Source: Dasyornis broadbenti (Eukaryota > Chordata > Aves > Passeriformes > Dasyornithidae). Taken from it: DNA of 64,000 bases. The DNA is taken from positions 2,027,097-2,091,096 of the forward strand of contig VZRN01001305.1 of the NCBI GenBank assembly GCA_013397935.1, written 5' to 3'. Shown in pieces: positions 55,986-64,000 of the stretch (position 1 is the first letter of the stretch; every line of letters starts with the position of its first letter). Position numbers and translations under genes: made by a program. The notes below the pieces were generated by a model. It did not search any database and was not told the DNA's origin. It saw only the letters and a list, made by a program, of their open reading frames with translations.

Positions 55986-58900
55986 GTAAATAATGGTTTT
56001 ACGTGGAACTTAATTTTTGTAGAGTTCTGCTGACTGAGATTCCAACATGAAGGTCTGTAAAAGAGGAATCCCAATGCCTTCCTGAGGCCTGGGGATAGGA
56101 AACCACTGAGTGCAAATGTTTAATCTTCATTTGGCACGTGGTATTGAGGTCTCAGTGTAGTCATTCCCTTCACATTAAGTAATTTCACATGCTTTTAAGG
56201 AGTTGATAAAACATTTTTTGTTTTTATGATGTCCCTTTTGTCCCACAGATGGCAAGACCTGGAACCTTCCTGTGTGCAGATAACTCTGCTCTGGGGAGGT
56301 CAGAAAATTCAGAATCAAAGTATATTCTAAGCAAACAAATTTCACTTCTTTGGCACCTGGCTCATGCTTCCCCATTGCACTGCCTGTGGGTTGAATGTTG
56401 GTAGCCCTGTGCTACTGTCTTTTTGCCCTCTGTTTAACTGCCTGCTTGGTGCATCTGGGATCTGTCTGCTCCTGGTCCTGGTTATTGGGTTTCAACAGGG
56501 CAGAAAGGCAGCTCCAATGGGCAGCAGCCATGGAATTTGCTAACATGGCTTACTGCTCAAAGGAGATGTGTTAGAAGGCACAGAATTACCAGCAGTATCT
56601 TCTCAGTGTTCATGTGATCACCATATGACCAACACACAAGAGCAGCTGTCTCCCTTCCTAGTCCCAAACTTCAGGTCTATTCACATGAATAAAGAAGTGA
56701 AGCTTCATCAACTGACCTGGGAGCCCTGCTTAATGATGTACAGTTCCTTGCCTGCTCACTATTGCCACTGACCCATTTGTATGTACTTGAGAGAAATGTA
56801 AACCACAAACCTGATGAAATTAGCATTAGAATTGCTTGAGTGCTTCACATCAAAGTGAGTGGCTGAAACTTGGGAAATTGTTAAGTTAAAGTCCACATAC
56901 AGATCGACATCAACTCACATGCTTTACCACTTCAAGGTCATACTGTCAAAGCATTTTGTTTCCTCTGTGCAGCAACAAATCTCAGACCCAGTCATCAGTA
57001 GAACGTTAGAGCCTTTTGCTGTCAAATTTATGACCCTAAATTGGGTTGCCTTTACAGAGAAGCTTGTAAAAATTGTGTTACGTTATTATACTTGATTAAT
57101 ATATCCCTCAGAGTTGGGGAGATATCAACAAGTTGAAATATAATTAATAAAAAAATTGGGTGACAGTTTTGGGACCTCAAAACTATTCCCTCTTCCCTCT
57201 TTGTTTGCATTTTAGTACATAATCCATTATATAAACAGAATTTATCTCCTTCCTCTGAAAGTCAGACAGGAGAACAGTGGAGTACTAACTCGAAAGAGAG
57301 TGACTCCTCGTTAACTTTGTGTATAGTCAGAAAATTAGACTAAAATAAAAGTTGCTTCTTTTCTTCTTTCTGGCTAAGATCTTGGTTGTTACTTTATGAC
57401 AAGTAGAAAATCTTTCAGTTAGTGTAGTCTGTGTGATGTAACTGTTGTCATTCAGCTGGAATTGTAATGTAAGTTGTTGAATTTTATCAAGTTTGTCTGC
57501 AATGCTCAACTAGATGCATTAGTGACCTGATAGGTACTGCTAAGAGTGAAAAGGTGTGTTTATTTATTTCACAGCACATTTGACAACAGGCCTGTCCCTC
57601 AAGATAGTGGGGCCAGAGAACTTAAGAAGTGCTTTTAAGGAGTCACTGGAGAAATTAATAGAAGATATTGTATGAGAAGGGAGAGTATTAGAAATTAAGG
57701 GGCATCAGACATCAGATTTGTTGCTGTTCTCAAGGGATGGCTGGAAAGAGGCTACTTTGCAGTGTGCAGGTGTTTGTATGTATTTAATTAATTCCATGCA
57801 TCAGAAAAAGGAAAGACTCCCTTTCTCTTTGCTACTCTTCTCATGTTTAATTTTTTTTATTTTTTCTCCTTGAGAGCTGGGTGGGTGGTGGTAGACAAGA
57901 CAGGGAGAAAATCCTGAATGTAAGGGACTGATGCTTCTGCTGCTATGGAAAAACGTTTCCATGCCTTCACGTCTTCATGCTTGATGTGGTCAAAGAATAA
58001 GTGGGTCTAGTAACTCATTTACTACAGCAGCTCCTAGAATTTTAGTGTAGGCAGTTAAAAAATTCGTTCTTTTTAGGAGCCTCAGAGCTTTTTTTTTTTT
58101 TTCCTTTTTCACCATTTTTTTCCCTAAATGTATGTTCATTGTTCTCCTGCTACGTCCCCATACTTTTTCTTAGATTATTGTCTGCCTCCTAGTCTGAATG
58201 CCTGTCTCCTAGAATAGTGATTCACCATTTGCTAAGGAAAGGCATCAGACACTTGCAGCCCCACATATAAATAATCCAGAATGGCTAGAGAGACAAGGTG
58301 AAGTGGTGTTATTTGTTCTGCTGTTCCCTCTTCTGTTTAATACTCCCTAATTTCTTTTCGTCATATCACATGGCTTTGGCAAGCTGTCACACTGGCTTGT
58401 CCTTGCACAATGTTGCACCCATCCTCAGCAAGGATTCCCTGGGATTGCCCTTTAGATACTTCCTGTTTCTCCTAAAGACCTGCTTTGTTGTTATAAGAGT
58501 TGAGAATTACTCTGAGCAGAGACTGAAGCAGTCAGGTCCTGAAAGGTTAGTGGCTATTCAGTTACCAGGGCATGCTGTCTTGGTGTAACCATGGGTGGGC
58601 TTCTGCAGTTCCTCTTTGTACGCTCTTTTCAGCAGCTCAGGTATTTACAGTCACATTTGCCAATGGCACGGGTTTCATGCAAGTTGGAATGAGAGCCAAG
58701 TGCCTTCTGCTAGGCTTGTGCTCTGCACCAGTAACTGTGCTTTGAGACGTCTTCTGCTTTTTCTTTTCTGTTTTACCATAAGTCCTTAGTCTGTAAAAGT
58801 CAAAGGAGGGAGAAGAGTGCCATTACTGGTCATAGCTGTAGAAAGGGCAACTCTGGACTATTTTGTTTCTTCTTTTTTACCAAGAAGTTTAAGTTTGCAG

Positions 58901-61900
58901 TTTACCTAGTGTGAATAAACAACCAGCTTTATACGCCAATCTTATCTTATCTAGAAGTGTTGTGATATACAGTCACATTACCTGAATGTACCCCTGCCCA
59001 CTTGTTCGACGTTTGTCACATATTTTAGATCATTTCCGTTCATAGTATCTCAGGGACCTGATGGTATTCCACCTTTTTGACAATGGAGGCTGGGTACTTG
59101 GGCCAACAAATACATTTAATATTTGTTGTCTTTAAAATTATTCTATTTGCAGTATTGCAATGTGGCAACTCTATTTACGTGCAGAAATAGGTATCAGTAC
59201 TACTAATTTTCTAGCTTTTTTTCTATGAAAAATCCCGAGAACTATGAAGGCTGCTGAGATTTTTGCATGTAAATGGCAGATACCAGCTCTTTAATGAATG
59301 TTTTTTGCAAACTGAATAAGACTATTATTGAATTATTGGCACTGCTGTGAAATCTTTCCTACAACTGAAAACATTTGGGTATTTTCAAATGTTTAATTTG
59401 AAAAACTTAACAAATGCATGAAGCTGGCCATCATGGAGCTTGCTGCAAGGTTCCACTCAACGTTTTGTTCAGAGCTGTCTGTGGGTGTGTGGCCTGTCCA
59501 CTATACAGTGGTTAGAAAAAAGGCCAAGCAAATGTGTAAAAATTCTCAATACATTTACAAGTAGGATAACACCACTGATTTTGTTTAAGCCATCTTAGAA
59601 GTCCTGCTGTTTGTACCATACTGTGCTTAGCAGTTTTGTAAGGAGAAAGAAACACCTATTTGGAATCTCCTCTATGTCATCCCTTTTTTCAGTTTGTTTT
59701 TTTTCCAGGGAGTCTTGACTGAAGTAATGATTTTCTCTGCTATATCACTTTTGAGAAGATTTCTAGCTGTTTCTGAATGATATCCTGTTGAAATGGCTGG
59801 CAGCTTTCATTTACTGGCATCCTGACTAAAGCAGAGAAGAAACTTTTAGCTGCTTTTATATGCATATCGTTGCACTCTTCAGCAGGCCCAGACTGGTAAA
59901 AGTTAAGAGAGTCCAGTGTTTAACGAGCTAGAATAGCCAGAATTGGTACTTTAAATACATACAGAAGAGAGCATATCATACTGGCAATCAGCTCACCCAC
60001 ACACACGCACACCCAGGTTATCAACACAATGTCTGAACTTCCTTTATAATGTCTCAAGCCTGTCCTTTGCTCGTTTACTCTGATTTTAAACCCTGGTCAT
60101 CCGTCACCTGCTTTACTGGAATTGTTTGTGTCAGCTCTGCCCTTTTCAAACCATGTCTGTAGTTAACTGCCCACTCCTTTCCTCAGCCAGTGCTTTATAG
60201 GGCTGACTGTCCTTCAGAGCTTTCCTCTCAGGTTTCCTTTTTTGCCCTCTATGATCACCTGTGGGTTTTTCTCCATTTCTTTTTATCATTTGCTAATAGT
60301 GGTTTGCCACTGCTCAGGCTTGTGCCCCATGGTGCCTCACTGCCTCATACATCAGCTACTTTCCCACTTGCCCTTGCAGTTGGATTCCACTGTGGTGCCT
60401 TTTGGGCCTTTAGTATTTTTTAACTCTCTTTTTCATTAGTGCCCTGCATATTTACTGTGGAAAGGAAATATTAAATGAAAAAAAATATTCCTCTTTTTCA
60501 AAAATCCTGCATAGATATAAGATCCTGCAAGATACCTGTGTTATGCCATAAAGTAAAATCCCATTGTAAGTGCTGCTGGTAGCTCAAAAATTACCAAAAA
60601 CTGGAATACAGTAGCTTTCCTGTCTGCAAGGTATAATGACATACTTGAAATGGGCATCTCTGCTGCAATTATTCACAAATGAAATCAAAGATCAGGCTTT
60701 CTATGTTTCATAACTGCTCTTAAAATTAAGCCAATTACATATGTGAGAACCTTTTGTATCTAAAATCAGATTTAGTGTGCATGGGCATGCATGGACAGTG
60801 CAAATACATATTCCATATACAAATATAATGAAAAATTAAATTAGTAGCTCTGCACCCAATTTGAGTAATACAGAACTCAGCGTACAATGTAATTACGCTC
60901 TCTTGCATATATACATTGCATTGCCCTATCTCGGTATGTAGCTGCCTACTCTTGTGGAAAAGTTTTGTTGTGCTTGAAGAGAGGAGGTCAAGGCCAGAAC
61001 TAATAGGGTTATTCATTGTGATTTTATAATAAACCACATTTTTTAGCTCTCTTGTATTCTCAGATTAATTATAAACCTATCCACAGTATCTGTTAACATG
61101 ATTAATAGTGAATGTTGTTGTCAATCCCCATAGTTTCTTTTCAGCTCCTGGCTGCATTTGGTATTTGAATTTGACCCCCACTTCTGGGAGCCATCAGAGA
61201 ATCTCAGTTTTCTTTGGGAAGACTTGGACAACATGGCAGCAAAAGGTTCTATGGGACTAGAGGCAGTCCTTTGGGATTTTGAATAGGCTCCCTTGGAATG
61301 TGTTATGACAGACATCCAAAATGTGTTCCAGTAATTTTTAGCTTTGGGGTTCAGAAGTTGCTTTTTTAGTTTATAAATAGTGTTGATAAAGTCAAATAAC
61401 TTTTTTTTTCTTAATAGTGGGAATTATTTTTCACTTATGAACTTTGTAATAAACAGGGAACACAAAATAATTGCTCTCTTATCTTTACCTTAGCCATTTC
61501 CCAGACTATTTACTGTTTTAAGGCCAAGTTAATAGACAGTTTAGTCTTCTATGTGAAAAGCTTTAGACATGTATGGAGAACCAGGCTGTGTTTGCTGAAA
61601 TCTGGGCTGAAAAGGACCTCACAACTCTGTCGTGTTACTGTTTTGTGTGTTTGTGGAATGGGTCACTCTTCTCCACCATCCTTGGGTTTTGGGCTTCTGG
61701 GGTGAGCTGCCTCGATGCTTCTTTAAAAAGTAGTTTTGGATATCTAAGAAAAAGACAGTGGGAGTTAAGGTGGTTGATGTAGACTGGGAAAAGTGTAACC
61801 AAGTGGTGAGCACATCTTTGTTTTAAGTCTGATTACACAGACTTTCTTCTGGGTTGACTATTGTCCAAAGCTTTTTGCATAGTGACATTCACACTCCATC

Positions 61901-64000
61901 CTACCCGTCAGAAGTTAGTGTCATCAATGTCTTCTGTTGTGCATGTTTAGGAATGTTCCTCCTCTGAATTAATTCTGGAATTTAGTACTCCCTTGTACCA
62001 CTCAAGGTGTTTTTCCTAGTAGGAGAGAAGAATGAGGATTTCATCCAGTGCATGTAAAACTAAAATTCCACATAGTAAACATTGATTGCTACTTATTGTC
62101 AACAGTATATTTAAATACAGTACTGGTAGCATGAATAAGTGAATATTCCTGTGAATGTCTCTGGATCTCTTGTGGTTCACTTTTTGTACATTTTAAGTCT
62201 TCAAATTGCGTCTTCCTATAATTACCTGTGGCTTATATGATCTGATTTTGGTGAGGCAGCATGGGGTTTTTTTGGTGGGCTGCTTTTCTTTCTTTCCTCC
62301 CTCTCTCCCATACCTGAATGCCTGTATCCTTTTCAGGCAAACTCTGATATTTGCGAGATACTAAAATGACATAGGAGAATTTGCAGGTTTTTTTGTTTAG
62401 GTTGCGGACTACTATTTTTGGGAAGCAAGGTTAAAGAACACCTGTATAGACTGAGATAGTGGACATCTCCCACTCCCCACTTAATGATGTAGAAAAAGTG
62501 TTTATTTTGGGTTTGTGTTTCTTGCTCGTTTAACACCTTAGAATTATCAGGAATGTCAAGTCTGGTCTTTCCTGTTTTTTTGTTGGCAGACTTCTTGAAT
62601 TACTCAGTAAATTAGGAGTTTTCTCAGGCTTAAAAAAAAAAAAAAAAATGCTGTTTATCTTTAGAAGGAGCTTTTGTCTGAGTGTTTTGAGTTAAATGGG
62701 GGGGTGGTGGTGTTAGGAAATGGAGCTAGATAGCCTGAATAAGAATTGCGCTCTGATTAGAGGTCTCTTTCTTGGTCATAAATTTTTGTTCGGTTTTTTT
62801 CTGTCCATTTGTCTGTTGATGTGTTTTTTAATTTGAAAAGGAATTCTTTTCTATTCTGGGTTTAATTCGTATTTTTTGTGTTCTCAACATTTCTGGTTTT
62901 CATGACTGGAAAAAAAAAGGAGAATAAAGCAGAAAAAAACTGTTAAAATAATCCTTTTCTTCTGCTTCAGAACTGTGATTTAACATAGCATATTTGTCTT
63001 CCATTACAGATCAGTTACTTTTTACTGTCGAAGCAGAAAAATAACTGAAGTGATTAATTTGTAGGCTGATTCTTAAAGAAACCCTGTGGGTATCTTGCTC
63101 AGTCATGGCAGTGGGGTAACTGTTGATGTCCTGATGCAGTGTCCCTCTCTCCAATAGCTCAATATGCTTTCTAAAACTGAAGACCATCTGTGTAGATGTG
63201 GTTGTGAATGGGCTTTAAGTGTAGTGTTACACAAAGGAAGGATGATGGGCTGGTGTGTAAATCAGTGGCAACACACAACCGCTGCTGGGTGTGAACTTGT
63301 TGGTCAAATGAAGAAACAGTGCAACTGGGTGTGAGCCATTCTTTTGGACACAGTTGCTGTGTTGGAAGATGTGGAAAAAATTCCAGTTACACTTAAACAT
63401 ATGTGCATGTATTTTTCAGTTCTTCTATATAAACAAAGTAGTAAGTATGTGGGTGGATCAGTGGCTTCCAGATCATGCAAATACATGGATTTTGGTGGAG
63501 CTGGGAAGGAAGATTAGCAAACTTAATGCAGTGGTATTTCCTTTGTATGTAAATGGTGTCCTCAGAGTACTGAGAGTACTGACAACAAATTACTTAAAAT
63601 GCAAGATTGCATTTATCTTTAAAATATTTCATATGAATGAAAAAAATACAAATGCAAGATCGTGAAGTTTACCCCTTAAGAGCATTTTTGGGGAAATGGT
63701 TGAAGCAACTATCTTGAAAAAGACCCATAACTTAAAGTTTAGTTGCATTGTGCCTGAAAGATCTAGGCAGTCCTATGCTGGATATTGTGAACACAGTTAA
63801 ATTATGCCCAAGTATACATCACAGTTGTTGAAGAGTTGAGGGTCATTTTTCAGATTATCATGAGTATCCTAAACATAGTGATGAAAGCAATCATTGATCA
63901 GAAATCAAAATCACCAATCAGAATGATGGCATCAAGGTTTTTTCTGCTGGACTGTGTTTCGCTAGTTTTTTGGGAGAAGAGTGATATTAATTTTTTGAGG
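55986..64000 (+). other. FHDC1: FHDC1 intron 4, runs off the window
   Basis: Over 8 kb without any recognisable FH2 exon. It contains simple A/T runs (for example 17 As at 62632-62648) and a short CA run near 59998. Its open frames are short and look random. Confidence 0.75.

Noticed and set aside
57590..62340. Several acceptor-like CAG sites after pyrimidine tracts (for example near 57575, 59709 and 62337) as the next FHDC1 exon
   Set aside because: None is followed by the expected FH2 sequence (VKKLKAF-like and onward).
1..64000. CRISPR arrays, tRNA or rRNA genes, prokaryotic operons, intact viral or transposon genes
   Set aside because: I read for these and saw none. The gene structure is that of vertebrate nuclear DNA with introns.

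Overview
The window is ordinary nuclear DNA from a vertebrate, most probably a bird. Two neighbouring protein-coding genes lie on the + strand: the nearly complete ARFIP1 (arfaptin-1) and the 5' part of FHDC1 (FH2 domain-containing 1, inverted formin INF1). The same two genes are neighbours on human 4q31.3. A bird is suggested by short introns (the ARFIP1 coding region spans about 31 kb), a CR1-type LINE 3' end with its TTCTATG-like tail, very few interspersed repeats, and proteins that differ only slightly from the human ones. It is a draft assembly: there are a 150-N gap, a 4-N gap and a single N.

Layout. Positions 1-5715 are 5' intron of ARFIP1, with a possible in-frame upstream exon at 1766-1845. 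The eight standard coding exons run from 5716 to 36458. All joins keep the reading frame and give 372 residues (human: 373). A 3'UTR follows to about 37.9 kb. Positions 37.9-43 kb are intergenic. A strong CpG island at about 42.98-44.29 kb, broken by the 150-N gap, is the likely FHDC1 promoter and first exon. FHDC1 coding starts at 48033 (proline-rich FH1-like segment and start of the FH2 domain) and continues in exons at 55303-55364 and 55883-55985. Positions 55986-64000 are intron, and the rest of FHDC1 lies outside the window.

Arfaptin-1 is an Arf/Arl1/Rac-binding BAR protein of the trans-Golgi. FHDC1 is a formin reported to act on actin, microtubules, Golgi and cilia. Nothing in the sequence shows that they work together beyond being neighbours.

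I found no bacterial-type system, CRISPR array, RNA gene or undescribed gene cassette. The points most worth checking are: a possible ARFIP1 N-terminal exon whose acceptor is also a donor sequence (AG|GTATGT), a second AG|GT ratchet-like site at 7861/7862, a perfect CTCF-type motif in a small CpG-rich patch, a NAGNAG-like tandem donor after exon 2, an approximately 0.8-kb direct repeat (about 98% identical) with one copy in ARFIP1 and one beyond it, an ancient MIR SINE, uORFs in the FHDC1 leader, and assembly faults that hide parts of FHDC1.
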